In this document: positions 1 to 7,581 of the stretch, piece after piece
Position numbering within the stretch: position 1 is the stretch's first letter
How the letters are laid out: the number at the start of each line of letters is the position of its first letter
Source: Oscillospiraceae bacterium
Lineage (GTDB): Bacteria; Bacillota; Clostridia; Oscillospirales; Oscillospiraceae
DNA length: 30,847 nucleotides
NCBI GenBank assembly: GCA_015068335.1
Contig: SVKT01000004.1
Location: 1 to 30,847, forward strand
Reading direction: 5' to 3'
Position numbers and translations under genes: made by a program
Notes under the pieces: generated by a model
What the model was told of the DNA's origin: nothing
Seen by the model: only the letters and a program-made list of their open reading frames with translations
Databases searched by the model: none

Positions 1-162
1 AGCCCGACCGATCTCCCGCATAAAGGTGTTCTTCCCCACGCCGGGGCCGCCTTTGAGCACGATGAAGTCGTAAGTATCCTCAATATCCACCAGTTCCCCG
101 AACAAATTCTGAAAGCCGTTTCCGCTGTTGGCGCCCGCAAAGAAGTTTGTTACCTGTGCCAT
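1..162 (-). CDS. P-loop ATPase (PRK06851-like), N-terminal 54 residues only
   Basis: The gene starts at an ATG at 162, preceded by a GGGAGGAGA ribosome-binding site, and runs off the left edge. The visible protein begins MAQVTNFFAGANSGNGFQ and reaches a nucleotide-binding loop, LKGGPGVGKNTFMREIG, at about residues 36-52. An N-terminal FFAGANS stretch followed directly by a P-loop resembles the clostridial PRK06851-type ATPases of unknown role. The residue after the loop lysine is Asn rather than the usual Ser/Thr, with Thr following. The strong terminator at 244-277 separates it from the upstream ferredoxin gene, so it probably has its own promoter, which I could not pick out. The family call is tentative because only the first domain start is present. 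Confidence 0.6.
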   Translation of the reverse strand, partial: MAQVTNFFAGANSGNGFQNLFGELVDIEDTYDFIVLKGGPGVGKNTFMREIGRA

Positions 163-243
163 AAGGTCTCCTCCCGTTCTGATCTTGCACCAGACTATGC
201 AAAAAGAGCCCCCTTTGACAGCCGTTTCCTTCCCCACTCCCCC

Positions 244-277
244 AAAAAAGAAAAAGCACCTCCGCAGAGGTGCTTTT
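244..277 (-). terminator. Rho-independent terminator after the EFR1 ferredoxin gene
   Basis: A perfect 11-bp stem (252-262 pairing with 267-277, loop CGCA) is followed on the minus strand by a T-rich run (TC then six T). It starts 8 bases after the stop codon at 285. It closes the long minus-strand gene run. Confidence 0.9.
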
Positions 278-284
278 CCCGGTA

Positions 285-1100
285 TCACAGAAACACTTCG
301 TTCTCCTTCGGTTCTGCATAGTCCCGTTCCAGCATCGCGATATGGGACAAAAAGGCCGGGTCGTCAAAATATTTGGCGCGCTTGGTGCATTTGCGGACGC
401 AACTCTGGCACTTGATGCACAGACCCGGAACAAGGGCGGGATTCTTTGGATCGATGGCCCCCATAGGGCAGGCGCGGACGCAGGCACCGCAGCCGTTGCA
501 GCGGTTCAGATGGGTTTTGGGCTTTGCTTTCAGGAACATCGCAGGCTGGCCGTCCAGCCCCTTGGGCACATAATAGGGAGCGTTGGCGTCCCCCGGGATC
601 GCCAGCGGAGGAAATTCCCCCTCCGTCCGTTTGATCTTATCGGCCGCCTTTTTGGCAAAGGACTTCATCTCAAAACTGTCGCTCCACCCGGGACGGCCGT
701 AAGCCAGTTCGTCGGTAAAGGCGTGGCGGCACACAAAGGCGCCGGCAGCAGCCAGCCGAAAGCCGTTTTCCGTCAGCACCGCGCACAGTTCCGCCAGAGA
801 ATTGTCATAAGCGCGGTTTCCGAAGGTCACCACCGGAATGGCCACCGCTCCGTTTCCGCGCAGTTTCTCCCGAAAATCCGGCAGGATCTTGTTGGGCAGT
901 TTTCCCGCATAGGTAGGACTGGCAATCACAACAACAGCAGACTCTGTAAAGCAACATTCCCTTTCACGTTCCGCCGGTTTTGTGAAGGCGCGCCGCTCCA
1001 CGGAACGCCCCAACTGCTCCGCCAGCGTCTCTGCAATGGTCTCCGCCACCTTCGCTGTTGTCCCTGCAGGGCTGAAAGACAGCGCCGTGACTGCGTTCAT
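285..1100 (-). CDS. EFR1 family ferredoxin with flavodoxin-like N-terminal domain
   Basis: This 271-residue cytosolic protein has two parts. Residues 1-150 look like a flavodoxin fold: the FMN phosphate loop region is FSPAGTT near residues 9-15 and the second loop is SPTYAGKLPN near 61-70. Residues 200-240 hold two [4Fe-4S] ferredoxin motifs, with Cys 201/204/207/211 (CNGCGACVRACP) and Cys 228/231/234/238 (CIKCQSCVRKC). Such fusions are annotated EFR1 and are taken to move electrons between ferredoxin clusters and FMN; the partner is unknown. The start at 1100 has an AAGGAGGAAG ribosome-binding site. It lies 54 bases after a small Cys-rich gene and just before a terminator, so it is the last gene of its unit. 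The second cluster lacks the usual Pro after the final Cys. Confidence 0.85.
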   Translation of the reverse strand: MNAVTALSFSPAGTTAKVAETIAETLAEQLGRSVERRAFTKPAERERECCFTESAVVVIASPTYAGKLPNKILPDFREKLRGNGAVAIPVVTFGNRAYDNSLAELCAVLTENGFRLAAAGAFVCRHAFTDELAYGRPGWSDSFEMKSFAKKAADKIKRTEGEFPPLAIPGDANAPYYVPKGLDGQPAMFLKAKPKTHLNRCNGCGACVRACPMGAIDPKNPALVPGLCIKCQSCVRKCTKRAKYFDDPAFLSHIAMLERDYAEPKENEVFL

Positions 1101-1121
1101 AGCATCTTCCTCCTTTGTGAC

Positions 1122-1149
1122 AACAGGCGCCTGGTTTCAGGCGCCTGTT
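1122..1149 (-). other. Perfect intergenic hairpin without T-run
   Basis: A 12-bp perfect inverted repeat (1122-1133 and 1138-1149, loop 4) fills the gap between the small Cys-rich gene and the EFR1 ferredoxin gene. On the minus strand it is followed by GTCACAAAGG, with no T-run, so it is not a standard terminator. It could slow decay or partly reduce readthrough into the ferredoxin gene. Confidence 0.6.
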
Positions 1150-1154
1150 CGGTG

Positions 1155-1367
1155 TTACAGCGAGAAGTCCTCGTCCTTCAAAGTGCCGGTGTTCAGCGCC
1201 GCCGGACGAGGCGGCACGCGTTTGAGCGGATCGTACCGAAACGCACGGCAGTGGTGCTCCACGGGCACAACGCCCTTCTTCACGCAGGCTACGTCCCGTT
1301 CGTTGATCTGCCGTCCCCACTCACAATAGGCACAGCGGGGGTCGATATCCTTTCGAAACAGTTTCAT
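1155..1367 (-). CDS. Small conserved Cys-rich protein, 70 residues
   Basis: This is a 70-residue protein of unknown function. It has four cysteines, Cys12-x2-Cys15 and the later Cys28 and Cys40, in the contexts RCAYCEWG, VACVKKG and HHCRAFRYDPLKRVPP, which could bind a metal. The C-terminal end is acidic (LKDEDFSL). The start at 1367 has a strong GGAGGGGGAAG ribosome-binding site, and the stop of clpE lies 17 bases upstream, so the two are co-transcribed. I recall similar short proteins next to other Oscillospiraceae genes with the same FRYDPLKR stretch, but I cannot confirm this here. The Cys spacing and good ribosome-binding site argue that it is a real gene and not a chance frame. Confidence 0.8.
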   Translation of the reverse strand: MKLFRKDIDPRCAYCEWGRQINERDVACVKKGVVPVEHHCRAFRYDPLKRVPPRPAALNTGTLKDEDFSL

Positions 1368-1384
1368 ACTTCCCCCTCCATTCT

Positions 1385-3709
1385 TTACAGCGTATACAGT
1401 TTGATGGCGTCTTCTTCCACGGTGGCTTTCACCCGGGAAATGGGATTTTCATAACTGTCGATGATGCGGGTGGCCATAGGATCCTCCACCTCTTTCTGGA
1501 TGGTGCGGCGCAGATTGCGGGCACCGTAGGTGCGGGAGAAGGACTTCTCCGTCAGGAAGGCCGTCAGGGCGTCGTCATAGGTGAATGCAATGCCCTTGTC
1601 CGCCAGAGAGGCCACCAGTTCGTCCAGCATAATGCGGGCGATGCCGCGGAAATGCTCCTCCGTCAGGCGGTTGAAGGTGATGACGGCGTCCACGCGGTTG
1701 ATGAACTCCGGACGCAGGAACTGCTGCAACGCCTTCATCGCGCGGTCGGCATCCTGCTGGTTCTGGGTACGGTCGAAGCCAACCGTGCCCTCCTTGGTGG
1801 CGCTGCCGGCGTTGGAGGTCATCACGATGATGGTATTCTCGAAATTGACCCTGCGGCCGTGGGAGTCGGTGATCTCGCCGTCATCCAGGATTTGGAGCAG
1901 CACGTTGAGCACATCGGGGTGTGCCTTCTCGATCTCGTCAAACAGGATCACGGCGTAGGGCTTGCGGCGGATTTTCTCCGTCAACTGGCCGGCTTCGTCA
2001 TAGCCCACATAGCCGGGAGGCGAACCCACGATGCGGGAGACGGAGTGCTTTTCCATAAACTCGGACATATCCAGACGGATCAGCGCGTCCGGGGTGTCAA
2101 ACAAATCGGTGGCCAACTGCTTCACCAGTTCCGTCTTACCCACGCCGGTGGGGCCGACGAAAATGAAACTCACGGGCTTGTGCTTGGGCGAGATGCCCAC
2201 GCGGTTGCGGCGCACCGCAGCGGCCACGGCGCTCACGGCCTCGTCCTGACCGATGATATGGTTTTTCAGCCGCTCTTCCAGCAGGGAGAGCCGGTGGAAC
2301 TCCTGCTCCCGGATCTTGGCCGCCGGGATCTTCGTCCACAGTTCGATGACGTGGGCCAGATTCTCCATCGTCAACTGGGGATCACCCTTTTCCAGCAGCA
2401 CGTCCAGTTCCGTATGCAATTGCATCTCACGGCTCTTGATGAAGGCCATCCTCTCGTAGTCCGGCTCGGCGCCTTCCTGGGCGTTGTTCTCCTCCATCAG
2501 CGCGCGCTCTTTTTCAAAGTCGTCCAGTTCCCGCTGGATCTCCATACGACGGGAGATGTCGGGGTCTTTCAGGTTCAGGTCGGAGCAGGCCTCGTCGATC
2601 AGGTCGATGGCCTTGTCCGGCAGGAAGCGGTCGGTGATATACCGCTCCGAAAGGATCACGGCCTGGCGGAGGATGCCCTCGGAGATCCGCACGCCGTGGA
2701 ACTTCTCGTAGTTGGGTGCAAGGCCTTTCAGGATCTTGAAGGAGTCCTCGATGGAGGGCTCGTTCACCGTCACAGGCTGGAAGCGGCGTTCCAGCGCGGT
2801 GTCCTTTTCGATGGACTTGCGGTATTCGGTAAAGGTGGTGGCGCCGATGACCTGGATCTCGCCCCGGGAGAGGGCGGGTTTGAGGATGTTGGCGGCATTC
2901 ATACTGCCCTCGGCATCGCCTGCGCCCACGATGGTGTGGACTTCGTCGATCATCAGGATGATGTTGCCCAGTTTCTTCACCTCGTCAATGAGGCCCTTCA
3001 TACGGCTTTCAAATTGGCCGCGGAACTGGGTGCCGGCCACCAGTGCGGTGAGGTCCAGCAGATAGACCTCTTTCTCCCGCAGTTTGAAGGGTACATCGCC
3101 GGCGGCGATGCGCTGGGCCAGCCCCTCGGCGATGGCAGTCTTGCCGACGCCGGGTTCGCCGATGAGGCAGGGGTTGTTCTTCTGGCGGCGGTTGAGGATC
3201 TGCACCACGCGCTCGATCTCTTCCGCCCGGCCGATGACCGGGTCCAGTTTGCCTTCCTTGGCGCGGCGGGTCAGGGAGATGCAGTAACTCTCCAAAAACT
3301 TCCGCTTATTGTTCTTGCTGTCCTTGCGGTCCTTTTCCCGACCGCTGCGCTGCTCACCGCCCTCCGGTGCGTTCTGTTCGCCGCCGGGGATTTCGCCGCC
3401 GGAAAACAGGCGGTTCAGGAAGGGGAAGGTGGCGGTCTTGCCGTCTTCCTCGGAGTCGTCCTCGTCGCCGCCGGGCAGGTCTTCGATATTTTCGATGCCG
3501 CTCATCGCCTGCATCATCTCGCTGCTGATGGTTTCCAGATCCTCGTCCGAAATGCCCATACGCTTCATCATCTCGTTGACCTGGGGCAGGCCCAGATCTT
3601 TGGCGCATTTCAGGCACAGGCCCTCATTGATGGCATTCTCTCCGTCCATTCGGGAAATAAATACCACAGCAACATTCTTTTTGCATCTTGAACACAGTGT
3701 AGGCTGCAT
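1385..3709 (-). CDS. clpE: ClpE-type ATP-dependent Clp protease ATPase subunit
   Basis: This 774-residue AAA+ unfoldase feeds substrates to ClpP. It starts with a zinc-finger-like domain (Cys6-x2-Cys9 and Cys32-x2-Cys35) in place of the usual Clp N domain, then an acidic Gly-rich linker (about 72-135). The first AAA module has Walker A GEPGVGKT at 184-191 and Walker B LMIDE at 252-256. A charged middle segment at 385-445 looks like a UVR/M-type coiled coil. The second module has GPTGVGKT at 519-526 and Walker B ILFDE at 588-592. A VGF tripeptide at 643-645 matches the ClpP-docking loop. The zinc finger plus middle domain is the ClpE layout rather than ClpC, though many pipelines will call it ClpC. 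The start at 3709 has a GGAGG site. I see no complete CtsR repeat in the 94 bases upstream. Confidence 0.92.
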   Translation of the reverse strand: MQPTLCSRCKKNVAVVFISRMDGENAINEGLCLKCAKDLGLPQVNEMMKRMGISDEDLETISSEMMQAMSGIENIEDLPGGDEDDSEEDGKTATFPFLNRLFSGGEIPGGEQNAPEGGEQRSGREKDRKDSKNNKRKFLESYCISLTRRAKEGKLDPVIGRAEEIERVVQILNRRQKNNPCLIGEPGVGKTAIAEGLAQRIAAGDVPFKLREKEVYLLDLTALVAGTQFRGQFESRMKGLIDEVKKLGNIILMIDEVHTIVGAGDAEGSMNAANILKPALSRGEIQVIGATTFTEYRKSIEKDTALERRFQPVTVNEPSIEDSFKILKGLAPNYEKFHGVRISEGILRQAVILSERYITDRFLPDKAIDLIDEACSDLNLKDPDISRRMEIQRELDDFEKERALMEENNAQEGAEPDYERMAFIKSREMQLHTELDVLLEKGDPQLTMENLAHVIELWTKIPAAKIREQEFHRLSLLEERLKNHIIGQDEAVSAVAAAVRRNRVGISPKHKPVSFIFVGPTGVGKTELVKQLATDLFDTPDALIRLDMSEFMEKHSVSRIVGSPPGYVGYDEAGQLTEKIRRKPYAVILFDEIEKAHPDVLNVLLQILDDGEITDSHGRRVNFENTIIVMTSNAGSATKEGTVGFDRTQNQQDADRAMKALQQFLRPEFINRVDAVITFNRLTEEHFRGIARIMLDELVASLADKGIAFTYDDALTAFLTEKSFSRTYGARNLRRTIQKEVEDPMATRIIDSYENPISRVKATVEEDAIKLYTL

Positions 3710-3748
3710 ATGACCTCCAAAACGCCATTCCGGCGTAAAATCAGAAAT

Positions 3749-3771
3749 GAAACCGCCCCGCGGCGCGTTTC
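3749..3771 (-). terminator. Possible weak terminator between cvpA-like gene and clpE
   Basis: A bulged hairpin (GAAAC+CGCC pairing with GGCG+GTTTC, one unpaired C) lies 33 bases after the stop of the CvpA-like gene and is followed on the minus strand by a loose T-rich stretch (ATTTCTGATTTTA). It could be a partial terminator. If it works, clpE would need its own promoter, but I see no good one in the remaining 40 bases. Confidence 0.3.
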
Positions 3772-3803
3772 GTCAAATCAGGGTTCGCTCCTCTCTCCGC
3801 CAG

Positions 3804-4736
3804 TCACAGGAGCGTCAGGAAATTGTTGTCGACAAAGAAGCGGAGAACGTGGGTTTGCGTCAGGGCTTCCGTTTCAAAGAACAGGCCCATCGCGCGGGCG
3901 AGCCACATCACCACGAAAACCATTAAAGCGGCCTCGGCAAACCCGACCAGCGCGCCGCCCAGCCGATTGAAACTTTTCAGCACCGGCAGTTTCATCAGCA
4001 GATCCAGCGCATTTACGATGATATGGAGCAGGATCAGTAGAAGGATGAACGCAACGATGTACAGCAGACCGTAAACGAGCCCGCGGACCACCGCCTCGAT
4101 GGCGGCGCTGACCAGCGAAACGCCGGTTTCCGTCATAATGGTCTCGACCTTTTCCATCAGGTTCTCACGGAAGTCCTCATCCAGCCCCAACTGTTCCAGC
4201 GCGTCCGCCAGCATCGTGCTGTCCAGAGGGAGGTCCGTCAGGCTGAAACTGTTGTTTGCCAGCACGGTCTGCACCTGCTCTTCCAGGTCGGAGAGTTGCA
4301 TCTGTCCGCTTGCCAAAAGGCCTTCCAGATATTCACCCAGTTCGGAAATCTGGATCTGCCCGCTTTCCAGCATCCCTTTGAGGGGTTCGCCAAGATCCGA
4401 GATCTGAATCGTCCCCTCTTCCACCAGGGACTCTACCGTGTCGCCGAGTTCGGCAAAGGAGAGGTCGCCGCTTTCCAGCAGTCCCTTGGTGCTGTCGGCA
4501 ATTCCTTCTTCCAGAAGCGCTTCCAGTTTCCCGCTCAGCGTTTCCTCGATCGCGGGAACGACCATCTTCGTCACGGGGCCGGCCAGAGAAGATGCGACCA
4601 CAGCGGCGCCCAGCAGCGCCACGACCACGATCAGCAATCCGGCCAGCGACTTGACCAAACCCTTCCGTGCGCCAAAGATCACGCCCAGCGCGATCACGAC
4701 GACAACTGCAACGTCCATTATAACAGGCATTGTCAT
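3804..4736 (-). CDS. CvpA-family membrane protein with internal 18-residue repeats
   Basis: This 310-residue membrane protein begins with two hydrophobic segments (about residues 7-22 and 30-52) and ends with two or three more (about 218-245 and 260-285). The N-terminal FGARKGLVKSLAGLL stretch and the C-terminal LPVLKSFNRLGGALVGF stretch match the CvpA (colicin V production) family, which is usually 160-200 residues. The extra length is a soluble insert (about 60-215) that contains five tandem 18-residue units of the form xxxGLLESGxIQISELGE (residues 82-171). The insert is acidic and probably outside the membrane or in a large loop. The start at 4736 has AAAGGTAGG upstream; a second Met at residue 7 is possible. 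CvpA proteins are linked to membrane or envelope stress, but the role here is unknown. Confidence 0.8.
   Translation of the reverse strand: MTMPVIMDVAVVVVIALGVIFGARKGLVKSLAGLLIVVVALLGAAVVASSLAGPVTKMVVPAIEETLSGKLEALLEEGIADSTKGLLESGDLSFAELGDTVESLVEEGTIQISDLGEPLKGMLESGQIQISELGEYLEGLLASGQMQLSDLEEQVQTVLANNSFSLTDLPLDSTMLADALEQLGLDEDFRENLMEKVETIMTETGVSLVSAAIEAVVRGLVYGLLYIVAFILLLILLHIIVNALDLLMKLPVLKSFNRLGGALVGFAEAALMVFVVMWLARAMGLFFETEALTQTHVLRFFVDNNFLTLL
4224..4493 (-). repeat. Five tandem 54-bp (18-residue) repeats inside the CvpA-like gene
   Basis: Residues 82-99, 100-117, 118-135, 136-153 and 154-171 align as 18-residue units with a shared pattern: a hydrophobic helix half, ESG or similar, then IQISELGE-like. 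The middle three are the closest (TIQISDLGE, QIQISELGE, QMQLSDLEE). The outer two have diverged, which suggests an old expansion under selection for the fold rather than a recent slippage. Confidence 0.85.
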
Positions 4737-4813
4737 ACTTGCCTACCTTTCCACGTGTAAACGTTTTATGAATTCGCCTTGTAATGTTTCACTTAACTGC
4801 CGTTTCTGCGCTT

Positions 4814-6004
4814 TTATGGCAAAAACATTCTGGCATATTCCGAAGCCAGCAGCAGCGCCGAGCCGTCGCCGCGCTGCAAGACCTCCCGCGCAAAGTCCGT
4901 GCCCTGCAAGGAGGCGTAAAGTTGCAGACTCCGGTTATAGATCTCCAACCGGTCAGCGTACAGCACCGCCAGATAGCGCCCGGCAGCGGACACGCTCAGC
5001 ACTTCCTCGTTGACGTCCAGTCTGCCCAGTTCCTGACCGTCCGGCCCAACGCTCACCAGTCTGCCCACGCTGCCGGAACGGTAGCGGTTGAGCAGCAGCA
5101 CCACAAAGTCGTCGCCGCCCAGATCGTACTCCCGCAGGAAGGCGCCGTCGTAACCGTAGGTCGTCAGTTCCTCGCCGTTCTTCCGGGCAAAGGTCACGCC
5201 GGTGTCGGTCACAGCGCTCAAATAATCGCCCTGCTGTCCCACAGCCAGCACCAGACCGTCCATCACATCGTAATTCGCAACGCTCTCCGTGTGCGTCAGG
5301 TCGTAGAGCACCACGTTACTGAGAAATACACCGTCCTGCTGTCCCAGCGTCACCGCCGCCAGAGAGGCGTTGTCGTTGGTCACCCAGGCGTCCGTCACAA
5401 AGCGGCGGGAAGAATTGAACGCAAAAACCAGTTCCAGTTCCGGATCGTACACCCGGACGCCGCTCTTGTAGCCTTTCTTCTCCGCAGTCACCGCCAGATA
5501 GCCGCTGTCGTTCAGCGTGGCGGAAACCAGAGGTTCCTGCGCATCCATCGTCATATGGCGCATCAGGCCCTCCTGACTGAGAACGTACAGTTCCGTACCG
5601 CCCACATCGTAGGCCACCGCCCGCTCTCCGCCAAAGTGGATGGCCGGCGCCTTCATCGCCACGGGCTCAGACCAGACCTCGCTGCCGTCAGGCGCCAGCA
5701 GACGCAGATGGGTGTCCGACAACACCACCAGCCGATTCCCCAGCACCGCAAAGCGGTTATTGGCGGAGGCGTCGTAATCGTACAGGGCGTCGCCGTCCAC
5801 CGCGGTGGCATCCTTGCCGTAGTTCAGGTAGCGGCGCAGGACATCGAAGCCGGTCCCGTCCCGGTAGGCTGCAAACAGCACCACAACCAGGACCACCGCC
5901 AAAATCATAAAGAACAGCAGAAAGCGCCGAAAACCGCCGCGCTTTTTTGGCGCGACCCGTTCTCCCTTTTCCTCGTTCAAGATCGTTCTCTTCGTATTAG
6001 CCAT
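4814..6004 (-). CDS. DUF5711 family membrane-anchored propeller protein
   Basis: This 396-residue protein has a basic cytoplasmic N-terminus (to about residue 27), one transmembrane segment (FLLFFMILAVVLVVVLF, about 28-44) and a large outer domain. The outer domain has repeated short beta units such as NRLVVLSDTHLRLLAPDGSEVW, consistent with a PQQ/WD-like propeller. This layout matches the DUF5711 family of Firmicutes; no function is established. The start codon at 6004 overlaps the stop of truA by 8 bases (ATGGCTAA), so translation is coupled. It is followed 77 bases later by the CvpA-like gene, another envelope protein. Confidence 0.8.
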   Translation of the reverse strand: MANTKRTILNEEKGERVAPKKRGGFRRFLLFFMILAVVLVVVLFAAYRDGTGFDVLRRYLNYGKDATAVDGDALYDYDASANNRFAVLGNRLVVLSDTHLRLLAPDGSEVWSEPVAMKAPAIHFGGERAVAYDVGGTELYVLSQEGLMRHMTMDAQEPLVSATLNDSGYLAVTAEKKGYKSGVRVYDPELELVFAFNSSRRFVTDAWVTNDNASLAAVTLGQQDGVFLSNVVLYDLTHTESVANYDVMDGLVLAVGQQGDYLSAVTDTGVTFARKNGEELTTYGYDGAFLREYDLGGDDFVVLLLNRYRSGSVGRLVSVGPDGQELGRLDVNEEVLSVSAAGRYLAVLYADRLEIYNRSLQLYASLQGTDFAREVLQRGDGSALLLASEYARMFLP

Positions 6005-6755
6005 TGTTCAGTCGTTCGTCCTCATACCACAGTCTTGTCAGGTACAATCCGCCGGGCGGCACGGTGGGGCCGGCCAGCCGACGGTCTCCGCTTTCCAGAA
6101 TGGCGGGGATATCCTCCGGCAGAAACTTCCCCTCCGCCGCATACAGCACGGTGCCGGTAATGGCCCGAACCATATTATACAGAAAGCCGTTGGCGCAGAC
6201 CTTCAATTCCAGAAGGTCGCCGTTGCGGGTCACGTCGCACCAGTAGATGGTGCGCACCGTGGATCGGGTCTCCGTTCCCACGCTGCGCACGGCGCGGAAA
6301 TCGTGGGTCCCTACAAACTGATGCGCCGCCCGGTTCAAAAATTCCTCGTCCAGATGCTTGGGATAGAAATAGGCGCGGTTTACATAAAACGGGTTCTTCA
6401 CCCGGGAGTTGTAGATGCGGTAGGTGTACTCCTTCTTCACGCAGGAACCGATGGCGTTGAAATCCTCCGCCACTTCCAGCGCCTCCTTCACCGCAATATC
6501 CTCGGGGGTGTGGGTGTTGATGGCGAAGGGCAGGCGATCCAGCGGAATGCGGGACTCCGTGCGGAAATTGGCCACATAGTGTTCCGCGTGGACGCCGGCG
6601 TCGGTACGGCCGCAGCCGGTGAGATGCACTTCCTCGCCGGTGATCTGTTTCAGCGCCTTTTGCAGCGTTTCGCAGATGCTGACGGCGTTCTTCTGCACCT
6701 GCCAGCCGTGATACGCCGTGCCGTTATACATCAGTTTTAAGGCGATATTCCGCAT
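5997..6755 (-). CDS. truA: tRNA pseudouridine(38-40) synthase TruA
   Basis: This 252-residue enzyme isomerises uridines 38-40 in the anticodon arm of tRNAs. The catalytic Asp is residue 52 in the family motif GCGRTDAGVHAEHYVANF. YNGTAYHGWQVQ near the start and the C-terminal GFLYNMVRAITGTV also match the family, and the length is normal. I chose the ATG at 6755 because GGGAG sits 8 bases upstream and homologs start with MRNI-like residues. An upstream ATG at 6785 would overlap the previous gene and add ten unconserved residues. It follows ecfT by 19 bases, the order ecfA1-ecfA2-ecfT-truA being common in Firmicutes. There the block usually joins ribosomal protein genes, which are absent here. 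Confidence 0.96.
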   Translation of the reverse strand: MRNIALKLMYNGTAYHGWQVQKNAVSICETLQKALKQITGEEVHLTGCGRTDAGVHAEHYVANFRTESRIPLDRLPFAINTHTPEDIAVKEALEVAEDFNAIGSCVKKEYTYRIYNSRVKNPFYVNRAYFYPKHLDEEFLNRAAHQFVGTHDFRAVRSVGTETRSTVRTIYWCDVTRNGDLLELKVCANGFLYNMVRAITGTVLYAAEGKFLPEDIPAILESGDRRLAGPTVPPGGLYLTRLWYEDERLNNG

Positions 6756-6774
6756 AGAAAACTCCCGTCTTTGT

Positions 6775-7581
6775 TTACAGTCCAAATCTTGCCAGCACGA
6801 TAACCGCGATCAGGATCACAGCGCCGATGGTCAGGGCAACATAGTCCCGCCGCTCATATTTCAGCACGTGCAGTTTGGTGCGGCCCTCGCCGCCGTGGTA
6901 GCAGCGGCACTCCATCGCCGTGGCCAGTTCATCCGCTCTGCGGAAGGCGCTGATAAACAGCGGCACCAGAATGGGGATCAGCGCTTTGGCTTTCTGGATC
7001 AGGTTTCCGCTTTCAAAGTCCGCGCCCCGCGCTTTCTGGGCGGACATAATCTTGTCCGTCTCCTCGATCAGCGTGGGGATGAACCGCAGGGCGATGGACA
7101 TCATCATCGCCAGTTCGTGCACCGGCACGCGCAGTTTTTTCAATCCGTTCAGCAGCCGTTCCAGGCCGTCCGTCAGGCTGATGGGGCTGGTGGTGTAGGT
7201 CATCAGGAAAGTGCCCATAATGAGCAGCATAATGCGCAGCACCATAAACACAGCGTTGCGCAGGCCGGTATCGGAGATACGCAGGACTCCCCACTCCACC
7301 AGATACCGCTCGCCGGGGGTAAAGAACAGGTTCAAAATGCCGGTAAAAAGGATGATAAACAACACCGGCTTCAAGCCCCGCACCAACTGCTTCACGCCCA
7401 CATTGGACACGCGGACGCAGAGAGCAAGGCAGGCAGCGATAATGGCATAGGTCACCACGCCTTTGGCGCTGAACAGCGCCACGATATACAGCACCACCAG
7501 CAAAATCTTCGTGCGGGGATCCAGTTTGTGCGCCACGGTATTCCCCGGAAAGTACTGGCCCAGCGTAATATCTTTCAGCAT
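6775..7581 (-). CDS. ecfT: Energy-coupling factor transporter transmembrane subunit EcfT
   Basis: This 268-residue integral membrane protein connects the two ATPases to substrate-binding S components for vitamin or metal uptake. It starts LGQYFPGNTVAHKLDPRTK, the typical EcfT opening, has several hydrophobic helices and carries the first coupling motif Ala-Arg-Gly at 184-186. The second motif, usually ARG in MEARGY, is MECRCYHGGEGRT with Cys-Arg-Cys at 225-227, so the Arg is kept. The start at 7581 overlaps the end of ecfA2 by 7 bases. No S-component gene is in the window, so this is a shared (group II) ECF module and the substrate cannot be told. Confidence 0.94.
   Translation of the reverse strand: MLKDITLGQYFPGNTVAHKLDPRTKILLVVLYIVALFSAKGVVTYAIIAACLALCVRVSNVGVKQLVRGLKPVLFIILFTGILNLFFTPGERYLVEWGVLRISDTGLRNAVFMVLRIMLLIMGTFLMTYTTSPISLTDGLERLLNGLKKLRVPVHELAMMMSIALRFIPTLIEETDKIMSAQKARGADFESGNLIQKAKALIPILVPLFISAFRRADELATAMECRCYHGGEGRTKLHVLKYERRDYVALTIGAVILIAVIVLARFGL

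Noticed and set aside
1652..3691. A 679-residue open frame on the plus strand opposite clpE
   Set aside because: It mirrors the clpE codons, is His/Val/Gln/Asp-rich with no recognisable motif, and clpE on the other strand is beyond doubt. Long antisense frames are common where codons end in C or G.
3765..3790. CtsR-like GTCAAATCA near clpE
   Set aside because: Only one half of the heptad repeat is present; the second half does not match.
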